Positions 36,108 to 45,368 of a DNA stretch of 64,000 bases are shown one piece after another. The notes beneath the pieces were generated by a model that saw only the letters and a list, made by a program, of their open reading frames with translations, was not told where the DNA came from and did not search any database. Positions within the stretch are counted from its first letter, which is position 1. Every line of letters begins with the position of its first letter. The position numbers and the translations under genes were made by a program. Source of the DNA: UBA1858 sp045105615 (GTDB taxonomy: Bacteria > Pseudomonadota > Gammaproteobacteria > UBA4575); assembly GCA_045105615.1 (NCBI GenBank), contig JBGCDS010000026.1, positions 72,581 through 136,580 on the forward strand. Reading direction: 5' to 3'.

Positions 36108-36928
36108 TTTTTAGGGCGTAGTAAATCAAATACCGGTTTGGTGTCTGGGCGAAAGCCTCGCCATATATAATAAGACTCGGCAGCTTGTTCGATTAGCATA
36201 CCAATACCATCAATAGATTTTTTAGCGTTTAAGTTGTTTGACCAACTCATGAATGCGGTGGGTTTATCGCTATAGGCTAAGTCGTAACAAACTGTTTCAG
36301 TGCCGACAACAGTATTAGCTATATCAGGAACATCATTGTTTAAGCTGGCTGAGGTAGCATTAATGATCAGATCAAAAACCTGACTAGTATCAATTTGATC
36401 AAAACCACAACTTTGAATATTGCCTGCGGTTGAAAAACTATACGCTAGGTCATTGGCTTTAGATACGGTTCGATTTGCAATTAAAATACGGTTAGGCATT
36501 TCTTGTAAGAGGGGCAGAAGAATTCCTCGTGTCGCACCACCAGCACCAAGAATAAGAATATTGTTATTCTTTAGTTGAAGATGTTGATTGTGTTTTAAAT
36601 CAGTTAATAAACCAATTCCATCAGTATTTGCGCCCATCCAGCCTATCGTAGAGTCAAAGCTAATCGTGTTAACTGCACCAGCCGCCTGAGCATATTCATT
36701 GAGATGCTGGCACTGTCCGTAAGCAACTATTTTAAATGGGACGGTGACATTTAAGCCTAATCCGCCTTGGCTGATGAATTGGTTAACGCTTTGGGCAAAC
36801 TGATCCGGTTCGGCAAGGATCCGTTGGTAATCTATATTAATTTTTTCTTGTTCTGCGAAAGCGCTATGTATTTGTGGTGATTTACTGTGTTGTATTGGGT
36901 TACCAATAACTGCGTAGCTGTTTTTCAC
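36104..36928 (-). CDS. aroE: shikimate dehydrogenase (NADP+)
   Basis: Reduces 3-dehydroshikimate in aromatic amino acid synthesis. 274 residues. Substrate-binding SKSPQIHSAF is near 14-23, the catalytic Lys is in LNVTVPFKIVAYGQC, the paired Asp in ANTDGIGLL, and the nucleotide motif is ILGAGGATRGI. The start is GTG at 36926-36928 and yields the conserved YAVIGNPIQHSKSP. It follows hemB by 11 bp in a leftward run. Confidence 0.95.
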   Translation of the reverse strand: MKNSYAVIGNPIQHSKSPQIHSAFAEQEKINIDYQRILAEPDQFAQSVNQFISQGGLGLNVTVPFKIVAYGQCQHLNEYAQAAGAVNTISFDSTIGWMGANTDGIGLLTDLKHNQHLQLKNNNILILGAGGATRGILLPLLQEMPNRILIANRTVSKANDLAYSFSTAGNIQSCGFDQIDTSQVFDLIINATSASLNNDVPDIANTVVGTETVCYDLAYSDKPTAFMSWSNNLNAKKSIDGIGMLIEQAAESYYIWRGFRPDTKPVFDLLRPKN

Positions 36929-36939
36929 TGGAGAATAAA

Positions 36940-37935
36940 TTACTCAGTACGTAACCAGGCTGCAACATCTTTTGCGTAGTAAGTCAGTATAGCGTCTGCT
37001 CCAGCACGCTTCATGCCTAAAAGCGATTCAAGTACACATGATCTTTCATCAAGCCAGCCATTTTGAGTTGCCGCTTTGAGCATGGCGTATTCCCCACTGA
37101 CCTGGTAAACGAATGTGGGAACGCCAAATTCCATTTTTACTCGCTGTACGATATCTAAATACGGCATACCCGGCTTAACCATGACCATATCGGCGCCTTC
37201 ATCTAGGTCTAACTGCACTTCTCTTAATGATTCATCACTATTAGCAGGGTCCATCTGGTAGCTGTATTTATTTCCACCACTTAAATTACTAGCAGAACCA
37301 ACCGCATCACGAAAGGGGCCATAGAAACTGGAGGCATATTTAGCAGAATAGGAAAGAATTTTCGTATTAACAAAGCCATGTCCTTCGAGCTCTGTCCGAA
37401 TAGCTCCTATCCGTCCATCCATCATATCTGAAGGGGCGACAATATCTGCACCGGCTTGTGCGTGTGATAGTGCCTGTTTGGCCAAAACTTCTACTGTTTC
37501 ATCATTGACAACATAACCATCTTTATCAATTAAGCCATCCTGTCCATGAGAAGTAAAAGGGTCTAATGCCACGTCGGTAATTACACCAAGTTCAGGGACT
37601 GCATTTTTAATTAAGCGAATTGCCTTTTGTGCCAATCCTTCTGGATTAAAGGCTTCTTCAGCCGTTAAGGATTTTTTATGGTCAGGTATGACGGGGAAAA
37701 GTGCGATAGCTGGAATGCCCAGTTGACAAATAGTAGCCGCTTCTTTCTGTAATTCATCTAAGCTGACGCGTTCGACTCCTGGCATTGAAGTGATGGGCTC
37801 ACGCTTAGCATTTCCCTCAATAATGAACAGGGGGTAAATTAAATCTGAGACAGTTAATATATTTTCCTGCATTAATGCACGACTAAACTTGGAGGCGCGC
37901 ATTCTGCGCATTCTGCTGTTGGGGAAGTAGCTCAC
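36940..37935 (-). CDS. hemB: delta-aminolevulinic acid dehydratase (porphobilinogen synthase)
   Basis: Condenses two ALA molecules to porphobilinogen in heme synthesis. 331 residues. The two Schiff-base lysines are in ILSYSAKYASSFYGPFRDA and MVMVKPGMPYLDI. The metal-site segment is DVALDPFTSHGQDGL, with Asp/Ala instead of the three cysteines of zinc enzymes, so this is the cysteine-less, Mg-type enzyme as in Pseudomonas. GTG start at 37933-37935. It lies beside hemF, so two heme genes are co-oriented. Confidence 0.96.
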   Translation of the reverse strand: MSYFPNSRMRRMRASKFSRALMQENILTVSDLIYPLFIIEGNAKREPITSMPGVERVSLDELQKEAATICQLGIPAIALFPVIPDHKKSLTAEEAFNPEGLAQKAIRLIKNAVPELGVITDVALDPFTSHGQDGLIDKDGYVVNDETVEVLAKQALSHAQAGADIVAPSDMMDGRIGAIRTELEGHGFVNTKILSYSAKYASSFYGPFRDAVGSASNLSGGNKYSYQMDPANSDESLREVQLDLDEGADMVMVKPGMPYLDIVQRVKMEFGVPTFVYQVSGEYAMLKAATQNGWLDERSCVLESLLGMKRAGADAILTYYAKDVAAWLRTE

Positions 37936-37945
37936 TAAATTGTCC

Positions 37946-38863
37946 TTAGTGTTGGTTTAACCAATCTTTTGCGTGTAAAAAGTTTTCATAGAGGTCAGCT
38001 TCTGGACTTCCATTTTCTGGTTGCCAATTATACTCCCATCGAACCTGTGGTGGCAGTGACATAAGGATTGACTCTGTACGCCCCCCCGACTGAAGGCCAA
38101 ATAATGTGCCTCTATCATAGACTAAATTAAATTCAACATATCTACCACGACGGTATAACTGAAATTGACGTTCGCGATCTCCGAATGCTAAATCCTTTCG
38201 TCTTTCCACAATAGGTAAGTAGGCTGGAATAAAGTGATCGCCAACACTACGTAAAAAAGAAAAACTAGTTTCAAAATCAGGTTCGTTAAGATCATCAAAA
38301 AATAATCCACCAATGCCTCGAGGTTCTTTGCGGTGTGGAAGATAAAAATAGTCATCACACCATTTCTTGTATTTATTATATGTATTGTCAGCGAAAGGGT
38401 CGCAGGCATGTTTAGCGGTTTGGTGCCAATGAACTGCATCTTCTTTAAATCCATAATAAGGTGTTAAATCAAACCCGCCACCAAACCACCATATTGGATC
38501 TTTACCTTTAGGTTGGGCTAAGAAAAAACGTACGTTGCAGTGACTGGTTGGTGCATAAGGGTTGTTAGGGTGCAACACTAGTGAAACGCCTGCGGCTTCA
38601 AAGCTGCTACCTGATAATTCAGGACGTTGTGTTGTTGCTGCTTTAGGTAATTGATTACCGCTAACACGTGAAAAATTAACGCCAGCCTGTTCAAAGACAG
38701 CCCCGTTTCTTAATACACGACTGCGACCGCCACCACCTTCTTCTCTGGTCCATTTATCTTCAGCAAACTGATTTCCATCTAATTGAGACAAATCATTACA
38801 GATGTTATTTTGTAATGATTCTAGATAAGTAAGGACGTCTTCTAAGTTTGGAATGGTGCTCAT
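37946..38863 (-). CDS. hemF: oxygen-dependent coproporphyrinogen III oxidase
   Basis: Oxidative decarboxylation of coproporphyrinogen III to protoporphyrinogen IX using O2. 305 residues. Conserved segments include WTREEGGGGRSRVL, NPYAPTSHCNVRFF with the catalytic His, WWFGGGFDLTPYY and GRYVEFNLVYDRGT. Dependence on O2 indicates aerobic heme synthesis; the anaerobic HemN is not in the window. It is 9 bp after tsaC and 10 bp before hemB. Confidence 0.98.
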   Translation of the reverse strand: MSTIPNLEDVLTYLESLQNNICNDLSQLDGNQFAEDKWTREEGGGGRSRVLRNGAVFEQAGVNFSRVSGNQLPKAATTQRPELSGSSFEAAGVSLVLHPNNPYAPTSHCNVRFFLAQPKGKDPIWWFGGGFDLTPYYGFKEDAVHWHQTAKHACDPFADNTYNKYKKWCDDYFYLPHRKEPRGIGGLFFDDLNEPDFETSFSFLRSVGDHFIPAYLPIVERRKDLAFGDRERQFQLYRRGRYVEFNLVYDRGTLFGLQSGGRTESILMSLPPQVRWEYNWQPENGSPEADLYENFLHAKDWLNQH

Positions 38864-38872
38864 AAGTTTGTT

Positions 38873-39418
38873 CTACCCGCGTAAAATGTTGCCGCTATTC
38901 AAATCAATAATAGTACTAGACTTTGCAGTACCTGACGCTTGACTCTGGTCAATGTAATCAATATTAGGCCCAAATACTTTTCTTGCTTGTTGAATATCTT
39001 TACAAACTGGTTGGTTGCTAATGTTTGCGCTAGTGGAGGCTATTGCACCGACTTGATTGCAAATAGACTTAATGCCTTTATGGTTAGTAATTCGAATAGC
39101 AATTTTATTGGTATCCCCAATTAACTGTTGTGAGACATTACTTTTTGCAGGTACTAACCAAGTGGTGGGCGTTTTAGTAGCTGTTTTAAGCGTGTTAATA
39201 GAATCTATATCAACTTGAATAAAGTCGTTGAGCTGATCTAGTGATGAGGCTAATAAAATAAAACTTTTGTCAGGGGGTCGTTGTTTAATTCGGCTTAAAC
39301 GCGACAATAGCTTTTCAGCTGGCAAGCAAGCTAGTCCAATCACAGTGTCTGTTTGATGTGCAATCACACCATCATGACTTAAGATAACAGCAGCCTGATT
39401 GTGTGATGAATCGGTCAT
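38873..39418 (-). CDS. tsaC: L-threonylcarbamoyladenylate synthase (YrdC/TsaC family)
   Basis: Makes threonylcarbamoyl-AMP from Thr, bicarbonate and ATP for the t6A37 tRNA modification. 181 residues, single Sua5/YrdC domain with KQRPPDKSFILL, the TWLVPA and IAIRITNH elements and ASTSANISNQPV. I use the ATG at 39416-39418; a TTG directly before it is the only longer option. Position between topA and hemF matches yrdC in Pseudomonas. Confidence 0.94.
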   Translation of the reverse strand: MTDSSHNQAAVILSHDGVIAHQTDTVIGLACLPAEKLLSRLSRIKQRPPDKSFILLASSLDQLNDFIQVDIDSINTLKTATKTPTTWLVPAKSNVSQQLIGDTNKIAIRITNHKGIKSICNQVGAIASTSANISNQPVCKDIQQARKVFGPNIDYIDQSQASGTAKSSTIIDLNSGNILRG

Positions 39419-39435
39419 CAAAGAATATCTTTGAA

Positions 39436-41763
39436 TTACTTAGAAGCTTTTTTCTTTTTGGCAGTTTTACGTCGTGCTTTACGAGCAGGCGCCTTAGCAA
39501 TCATTTCTTTGCATTGCTCAAGTGTTAAAGATGCGGGTTCTACATCTTTTGGTATTTTTGCGTTTTTCTTCCCGTCAGTGACATAGGGCCCATAACGACC
39601 ATTAAGTACTTGTATGCCATCTTCTACGAATTCATTAATAAATTTATTAGCGTCTTCTTCTTTTTTAATCGCAATAAACTCAAGTGCTTTCTCTAGAGTA
39701 ATAGTGTGTGGGTCTTCACCTTTAATGGATGCATATTTAGTCCCATATTTAACGTATGGTCCAAAGCGCCCAAAGCTGGCTGCAATTTTTTCACCATCCT
39801 CTGTCTCGCCTAACTCGCGTGGTAATTTAAATAACTCCAGCGCGTCTTCCATGGTGACAGAATCCATTTTCTGTCCAGGGCGTAATCCCGCAAACTTCGG
39901 TTTTTCTTCATCATCCTTAGTACCAATCTGAACAAAAGGCCCATAGCGACCCATGCGTACACTCATAGGTTTGCCAGATTTGGGATGCATGCCAAGCTCG
40001 CGAGCTTCTATTGCTTCTTCACGTGTAACAGAAACTTCTTTATCTTTAACTAAGGCATCAAGTGGTTGCCAAAATGATTCCATCACAGGTACCCACTCTT
40101 TTTCACCACGTGATATTTCATCTAGCTCGTCTTCAAGACGGGCTGTGAAATCATAGTCAACGTATTGAGTGAAGTGCTTAGTTAAAAAGCGTGTGACTAG
40201 TCGCCCTATATCTGTTGGGAAAAAACGTCTGCTTTCAACTTCTGCATATTCTCTATTCTGTATGGTAGAAATAATCGAAGCATAGGTTGAAGGTCGGCCG
40301 ATGCCGTATTCTTCTAATGCTTTAACTAAACTCGCTTCTGAAAATCTTGGCGGAGGCTCAGTGAAATGTTGTTCACTACGAATTTCTTCTAGACTAATTT
40401 CATCACCAACTTCCATCGCAGGAAGTAATCTTTCGTCACCACTATCAGCGGGTTTATCATCAGCTCCTTCTTGGTACACAGCCATAAATCCTGCATCTTT
40501 TATGGATGAGCCTAAAGCACGGAAGATATTATCTTTATTACCGCAATGGAGTTCAACTGCAACTGTATTTAAAGTTGCGTGGGTCATTTGACTGGCAACA
40601 GTTCGCTTCCAGATCAGATCATATAGTTTGTACTGTTCTGCGCTTAAGTGTTGTTTAATTTCTTCAGGTATACGTAATGCAGAAGTTGGACGAACAGCTT
40701 CGTGGGCTTCTTGAGCATTTTTAGATTTAGTTTTATAGACAGGTGGCTTTGCTGGCACAGAATCTTTGCCATAGCGTTCATTGATTAATCCACGTATCTC
40801 TTCTACTGCTTCATTAGCTAAAATGACGGAATCTGTACGCATGTAAGTGATAAGACCAACAGGACCTGACCCTAAATCAATTCCTTCATACAACTGCTGT
40901 GCTGTACGCATAGCTTTCTGTGCAGAAAAACGAAGCTTGCGAATTGCTTCTTGTTGCAAAGTCGAAGTGATGAATGGTGCAGTTGGATTACGGCGTCTTT
41001 CTTTTTTATCAACCTTGCCAACAATGAGTTTTCCATCAGCGGCTTTAGTTAATGTTTTGTGCGCTGCTTTAGCTAACTTTTCAGTATTAATGTCAAACTG
41101 TGTGAGCTTATCTTTTTTATAGTGCGACAGCTTAGCTTGGAATGCCTGTTTTTCCTTTTTACAGTCAGCTTCAATTGTCCAATATTCTAATGCTTCAAAT
41201 TTTTCAATTTCATCTTCACGTTCGCATAGAAGTCTTAAAGCAGGACTTTGCACACGACCAGCTGATAATCCGCGTTTGATTTTTTTCCATAATAAAGGAG
41301 ATAAATTAAAACCGACTAAATAGTCGAGCGCACGTCTTGCCTGTTGTGCATAAACTAGGTCATTGGCAAGTCCGCGAGGGTTATCAATGGCATCTTGAAC
41401 AGCTGACTTAGTGATTTCATGAAATACAACTCGATGAACTTCTTTATCATCAAGCAGACCTCTTTCTTTTAATAATTCAGATAAATGCCATGAAATGGCT
41501 TCACCTTCTCTATCTGGGTCAGTCGCGAGATATAAAGCATCAGATTTTTTTAAAGCCTTGCTAATCGCTGTGACATGTTTTTCATTTCGTTCAATCAGTT
41601 GATATTTCATTGCAAACTGATTTTCAGGGTCAACAGCACCTTCTTTGGGCACAAGGTCACGCACATGACCATAAGACGCCAGTACTTTGAAGTCTTTACC
41701 TAAATATTTTTCGATTGTCTTGGCTTTAGCCGGAGACTCTACGATGACGAGGTTCTTACCCAT
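39436..41763 (-). CDS. topA: DNA topoisomerase I
   Basis: Type IA enzyme that relaxes negative supercoils. 775 residues: TOPRIM with VIVESPAKAKTIEKYLG (about 5-21) and ATDPDREGEA, and the active-site Tyr in GLITYMRTDSV. The C-terminus has no zinc ribbons (no CxxC pairs). Instead three copies of a topoisomerase C-terminal repeat occur (MGRYGPFVQIG, FGRFGPYVKYG, NGRYGPYVTDG), then a Lys-rich tail. The E. coli enzyme (865 residues) has zinc ribbons, so this is the other common architecture. Confidence 0.97.
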   Translation of the reverse strand: MGKNLVIVESPAKAKTIEKYLGKDFKVLASYGHVRDLVPKEGAVDPENQFAMKYQLIERNEKHVTAISKALKKSDALYLATDPDREGEAISWHLSELLKERGLLDDKEVHRVVFHEITKSAVQDAIDNPRGLANDLVYAQQARRALDYLVGFNLSPLLWKKIKRGLSAGRVQSPALRLLCEREDEIEKFEALEYWTIEADCKKEKQAFQAKLSHYKKDKLTQFDINTEKLAKAAHKTLTKAADGKLIVGKVDKKERRRNPTAPFITSTLQQEAIRKLRFSAQKAMRTAQQLYEGIDLGSGPVGLITYMRTDSVILANEAVEEIRGLINERYGKDSVPAKPPVYKTKSKNAQEAHEAVRPTSALRIPEEIKQHLSAEQYKLYDLIWKRTVASQMTHATLNTVAVELHCGNKDNIFRALGSSIKDAGFMAVYQEGADDKPADSGDERLLPAMEVGDEISLEEIRSEQHFTEPPPRFSEASLVKALEEYGIGRPSTYASIISTIQNREYAEVESRRFFPTDIGRLVTRFLTKHFTQYVDYDFTARLEDELDEISRGEKEWVPVMESFWQPLDALVKDKEVSVTREEAIEARELGMHPKSGKPMSVRMGRYGPFVQIGTKDDEEKPKFAGLRPGQKMDSVTMEDALELFKLPRELGETEDGEKIAASFGRFGPYVKYGTKYASIKGEDPHTITLEKALEFIAIKKEEDANKFINEFVEDGIQVLNGRYGPYVTDGKKNAKIPKDVEPASLTLEQCKEMIAKAPARKARRKTAKKKKASK

Positions 41764-41798
41764 TTTGCTACTACGGAAGTAAAAAAGTGATCAGTAGT

Positions 41799-42272
41799 TT
41801 AATGTATGTGGGATGAGGATAAATCCATAATCACATCTTCTAACCAATTATATGGTACGTCAGTACCAGAGAGGTTATACAACACGATCAGGCATACCCA
41901 TCTAAGTTGCTCAATATTTATTTCATCCGCTTCTAATGCCATTACTCTATCAATAACAAGTTCGCGACTTGCGGCGGTAAGAATGCCCATTTGCTCAAGT
42001 TCTAATAGGTAGCCCTGGCAATCTAAGTCGAGTTTTTTGAGCTCCCACGGATTATAAACCCGTGTGGATCCATTCACAGGTGATGATAATTGTAAGTCAT
42101 CATTTGAGGTTGGCAAGTCGGCTAGCCAGTTAAAGGCTTTCTCAACATCACCGTGATCAAATCCGACTTCAACTAATTCTTCTAGTAACGCCTCACGATT
42201 AAACATGGCGTCAGCTTCTTCAAAGTAGCTTTCAAACATGTAAGTTAAGACGTCCAGAACATTTTCTTTCAT
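41799..42272 (-). CDS. smg: Smg family protein (DUF494)
   Basis: 157-residue acidic, mostly helical protein that begins MKENVLDVLTYMFESYF, the hallmark of the Smg/DUF494 family. Function unknown; in E. coli the gene lies in the same dprA-smg-topA neighbourhood. It starts 15 bp after dprA on the same strand and ends 35 bp before topA. No DNA-binding motif is visible to me. Confidence 0.94.
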   Translation of the reverse strand: MKENVLDVLTYMFESYFEEADAMFNREALLEELVEVGFDHGDVEKAFNWLADLPTSNDDLQLSSPVNGSTRVYNPWELKKLDLDCQGYLLELEQMGILTAASRELVIDRVMALEADEINIEQLRWVCLIVLYNLSGTDVPYNWLEDVIMDLSSSHIH

Positions 42273-42287
42273 TTATCAAATCCGTTG

Positions 42288-43382
42288 CTATGCGCGAATA
42301 TAGTGTCCAAAGGCGTCTGAGGTTACTCGGCCGCCAATTTCAAGCTCTGTCAGCATGGAGGAAACTTGTTCTGGGGTCAATCCACTTTTTTCAATAATTA
42401 ATTCCATTGTCATGGGAGTGTATTCAAGATGGTCGAGTAAATCCTTGGCTTCATTGGCCAGTGGCTGCTGAAATTTCGTACAAGATGATGTGTGAATGTC
42501 GGTCTGCGCTAAAGCTGGTACCTCTGAAAATATATCCTCAATACAGGTAGTGAGCTTAGCTCCTTGCTGAATTAGGTCATGGCATCCTTGATTGAGAGGG
42601 TTATTGATTGGTCCCGGGACTGCAAAAACCTCTCTACCCTGCTCAAGGGCATAGCGAGCGGTGATTAAAGAGCCACTTTTGGCAGCAGCCTCTATGACTA
42701 CTGTACCATGGCAAAGACCACTTATAATTCGGTTTCTTCTTGGAAAATGTTGGGGTAATGGACTTACACCAGGTGGGAATTCTGAGAGTAATAATCCGCG
42801 CGAAGTAATTTCATGGGTGAGTAGACGGTGCTGTGGTGGGTAAATGCTGTCTAAACCATTGGCTAGTACAGCGATCGTTTTACCTCTGTCATTACTTAAA
42901 GCACCTTGATGGGCTTGCTTATCGATACCTTTGGCTAAACCGCTTACGATCAAAACATCCATAGCGGCAAGTTTTGATGAGAAGTCAAAAGCTAAAGATT
43001 GGCCTAAGGAGCTCGATTTTCGACCGCCAACGATAGCTAGGCATGCGAAATGATCTAATAACTCAATATTGCCTGATGCATAAAGGATAGGGGGAGGCGC
43101 ATATATCTGCTTAAGTAATTCTGGGTAGTCAGCGTGACAACTAAGAATTATGTGATTAAGTGGAGTCGCATTTAACCAATCTAGATCCCGTTGATAACGT
43201 GTAGAATTTTGAGAATGAAGGGCATGGGCAAGTCGAGGCGGGATATCGTTAGCGATTAGGTCACTGGTACTTGAGATGAATAAGTCTGCAATATTGGGGT
43301 ATTTGCTGACTAAAAAATTGAATGATTTTGGCCCAATGCCGTTTATGTGCCAGAGTTTTAACCAGTACTCTAAATTACTCAT
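42288..43382 (-). CDS. dprA: DNA-processing protein DprA (Smf)
   Basis: Loads RecA on incoming single-stranded DNA during natural transformation. 364 residues: an N-terminal helical extension (about 1-80), a Rossmann-like core with AIVGGRKSSSLGQ, SGLAKGIDKQAHQGAL and SEFPPGVSPLPQHFPRRNRIISGL, and a C-terminal winged-helix (about 300-364). ATG at 43380-43382. The SD AAGGG is 9 nt upstream but lies inside a strong hairpin (43387-43418), so translation may be repressed. See findings. Confidence 0.96.
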   Translation of the reverse strand: MSNLEYWLKLWHINGIGPKSFNFLVSKYPNIADLFISSTSDLIANDIPPRLAHALHSQNSTRYQRDLDWLNATPLNHIILSCHADYPELLKQIYAPPPILYASGNIELLDHFACLAIVGGRKSSSLGQSLAFDFSSKLAAMDVLIVSGLAKGIDKQAHQGALSNDRGKTIAVLANGLDSIYPPQHRLLTHEITSRGLLLSEFPPGVSPLPQHFPRRNRIISGLCHGTVVIEAAAKSGSLITARYALEQGREVFAVPGPINNPLNQGCHDLIQQGAKLTTCIEDIFSEVPALAQTDIHTSSCTKFQQPLANEAKDLLDHLEYTPMTMELIIEKSGLTPEQVSSMLTELEIGGRVTSDAFGHYIRA

Positions 43383-43386
43383 TGAT

Positions 43387-43418
43387 AACTTCCCTTACCT
43401 TTATAGGCAAGGGAAGTT
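43387..43418 (-). promoter_or_regulatory. hairpin that covers the dprA ribosome binding site
   Basis: Perfect 10-bp inverted repeat AACTTCCCTT / AAGGGAAGTT, continued after one mismatch by CCT/AGG with a 4-nt loop. In the dprA mRNA the 3' arm AAGGGAAGTT contains the SD-like AAGGG and ends 4 nt before the ATG. No T-run follows in either direction, so an intrinsic terminator is unlikely. Candidate translational control element or RNA thermometer; this role is inferred from structure only. Confidence 0.7.
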
Positions 43419-43477
43419 ACTTAGTGATAGATTTATATGGAAGTGTTAACGCACAACCTAACTTAAAATATTAAACT

Positions 43478-44692
43478 CTAGTTAGGTGTGTTAACTAGGT
43501 CACCCTCCCTTACAGGGCGATTAGCGTCTAGAATGAATAGGTAACTTAATTCATCAAAAACCCGGAAAACAATTGCATCTGCTGAACGTTCATTTGGCAG
43601 CTGTACTTTTTCTTTTTGCCCTTTTTCTGCATAAGGGTCTGAAACATAACGACCTGCTTTATTTATCGCTATTACATGACCTTTCTCAATTCCATGCTTC
43701 TTGCCCACATTGGCGACAACAATTTGATAAGCACCAACCTGAGTAATCGCATTATATAGGTAAATTATTTGACCATTGATATCCTGCTCAGGAGCTTTTG
43801 GGTAAAAGTCTGAGTCCACATCTAGGTTTTCAACTTCTAGTATTCTGTCCCCACGATATATTTCTCGCTTGGCATTAGTTATATATAAAGAAGCTGGATC
43901 ACCGGCTTTAGAAAGTTTTCCATCTCCTACGTGAATTGCTTCATAGCCTAGTATCTTTTTAGTGTCAGGGTCTGTTAGCGCTGGTCCTGGTCTATAAATA
44001 TTATATAGATTATCTACTTGTAAATGAGAAGAATCTCGAACGTATACTAAATCATTAACACCATAGACAAGACGGTCATCTCTCGATGCGATGATATGGG
44101 GTGATGCGTCTAATTCATCCCGGCTAACGACTAACGGACGCGTTAAAAATTGTTCTATGGCTTGAATAGGGATGACTTTTTGGGTGGCTTCAATTGCTTC
44201 TCCACGCATGATGGGAGAAAGCCGCTCAATTCCAGATACTCTATTGTCCCCATTAACAGTTATGTATGGTTTGCCACCGACATAAAATACGTTAATGACA
44301 TCACCTGGGTAGATCAGGTGAGGATTTTGAACCTGTGGATTCATGTACCAGATTTCTGGCCAATACCAAGGTTGATTGAGAAATTTATTTGATAAATCCC
44401 ACAGAGTATCGCCTTCTTGCACAATATATTGCTCAGGGGCAGAGGACCTTAGCTTAGCTTGATTATTCTGGGGTGATACTGGCAAATCATCCACATCAAC
44501 ATCAGCATTATCAACCTCATATACTGTAGTTGAAGAGGTATCCTGCTCCATAGCCATAGTCTCTTTGACCATGCTATCAGCGGTATCTGTGGTTTCAGAT
44601 TCTTCAGGAGTAGTACTGCATCCCACAGAAATAAGCATTAGGCCTAGTACAGGGGGAGATAATTTATAAATTCTATTAAGATATTTGCGCAT
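43478..44692 (-). CDS. LysM-domain exported protein (probable lipoprotein)
   Basis: 404 residues. An N-terminal hydrophobic segment followed by LISVGC suggests a lipoprotein signal with Cys near residue 25 (the -3 Ser is not ideal). After an acidic, low-complexity linker comes one LysM domain (about 91-142, YIVQEGDTLWDLSNKF ... LIYPGDVINV) that would bind peptidoglycan, then a long uncharacterised C-terminal region. The gene beside def-fmt and dprA is conserved in gammaproteobacteria. Divergent from def across 106 bp in which I see no convincing promoter. Confidence 0.9.
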   Translation of the reverse strand: MRKYLNRIYKLSPPVLGLMLISVGCSTTPEESETTDTADSMVKETMAMEQDTSSTTVYEVDNADVDVDDLPVSPQNNQAKLRSSAPEQYIVQEGDTLWDLSNKFLNQPWYWPEIWYMNPQVQNPHLIYPGDVINVFYVGGKPYITVNGDNRVSGIERLSPIMRGEAIEATQKVIPIQAIEQFLTRPLVVSRDELDASPHIIASRDDRLVYGVNDLVYVRDSSHLQVDNLYNIYRPGPALTDPDTKKILGYEAIHVGDGKLSKAGDPASLYITNAKREIYRGDRILEVENLDVDSDFYPKAPEQDINGQIIYLYNAITQVGAYQIVVANVGKKHGIEKGHVIAINKAGRYVSDPYAEKGQKEKVQLPNERSADAIVFRVFDELSYLFILDANRPVREGDLVNTPN

Positions 44693-44798
44693 TGGACTTT
44701 ACGATGGTTTAAAATATTAGCGTTAGTTAAGATCTGAATTGTAGACCTAAGAAATTATTTAACAAAGCGAAACTTGTTTAATCAACTTTAATAACTCA

Positions 44799-45335
44799 AT
44801 GGCACTGCTTGAAATATTACACTTTCCTGATCCTCGATTAAGACTTAAAGCGTCTCCAGTTACTCAGGTGGACGATCAAGTGCGACAAATGGTGAAGGAT
44901 ATGCTCGAAACTATGTATCAAGCGCCTGGAATAGGCTTAGCTGCAACACAGGTCAATATTCAGCTTGAAGTAATCGTGATAGATGTATCGGAAGATAAAG
45001 ATCAACCCTTATGTTTGATAAATCCTAAAATTATCGAATTAGATGGAGTTGAAGAGATGCAGGAAGGGTGTTTATCTGTGCCAGGCTTTTATGAAAATGT
45101 AACTCGGGCAGAAAAGATTAAAATTCAAGCACTTAATGAGAATGGCAAAAGATTTGAGCTGGAAGCGGATGACTTACTTGCAGTGTGTATTCAACATGAA
45201 ATGGACCACTTACAGGGCAAGTTATTTGTAGATTATCTTTCGCCTCTTAAAAGGCAGCGTATCAAGAAAAAGCTGCTTAAATTAGAAAAAGCGGGTGAAC
45301 TACCAAGCTCGAATCACTCATCTAACGTTATTTAA
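44799..45335 (+). CDS. def: peptide deformylase
   Basis: Metal hydrolase that removes the N-formyl group from nascent proteins. 178 residues. The three conserved motifs are GIGLAATQV, EGCLSVPGF and QHEMDHLQG, with Cys and two His as metal ligands and Glu as the catalytic base. ATG start. It is followed by fmt after 33 bp, so addition and removal of the formyl group are encoded together. Confidence 0.98.
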   Translation: MALLEILHFPDPRLRLKASPVTQVDDQVRQMVKDMLETMYQAPGIGLAATQVNIQLEVIVIDVSEDKDQPLCLINPKIIELDGVEEMQEGCLSVPGFYENVTRAEKIKIQALNENGKRFELEADDLLAVCIQHEMDHLQGKLFVDYLSPLKRQRIKKKLLKLEKAGELPSSNHSSNVI

Positions 45336-45368
45336 CCGCTCGTTCTCACATCTAAAAGACATTTAGTC

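Noticed and set aside
40016..40031. CACGTG-centred sequence in topA as a further parS
   Set aside because: The flanks do not match parS well and it is far from the origin pair.
43387..43418. lysM-dprA hairpin as an intrinsic terminator
   Set aside because: No T-run follows in either direction; it abuts the dprA start codon and covers its SD.
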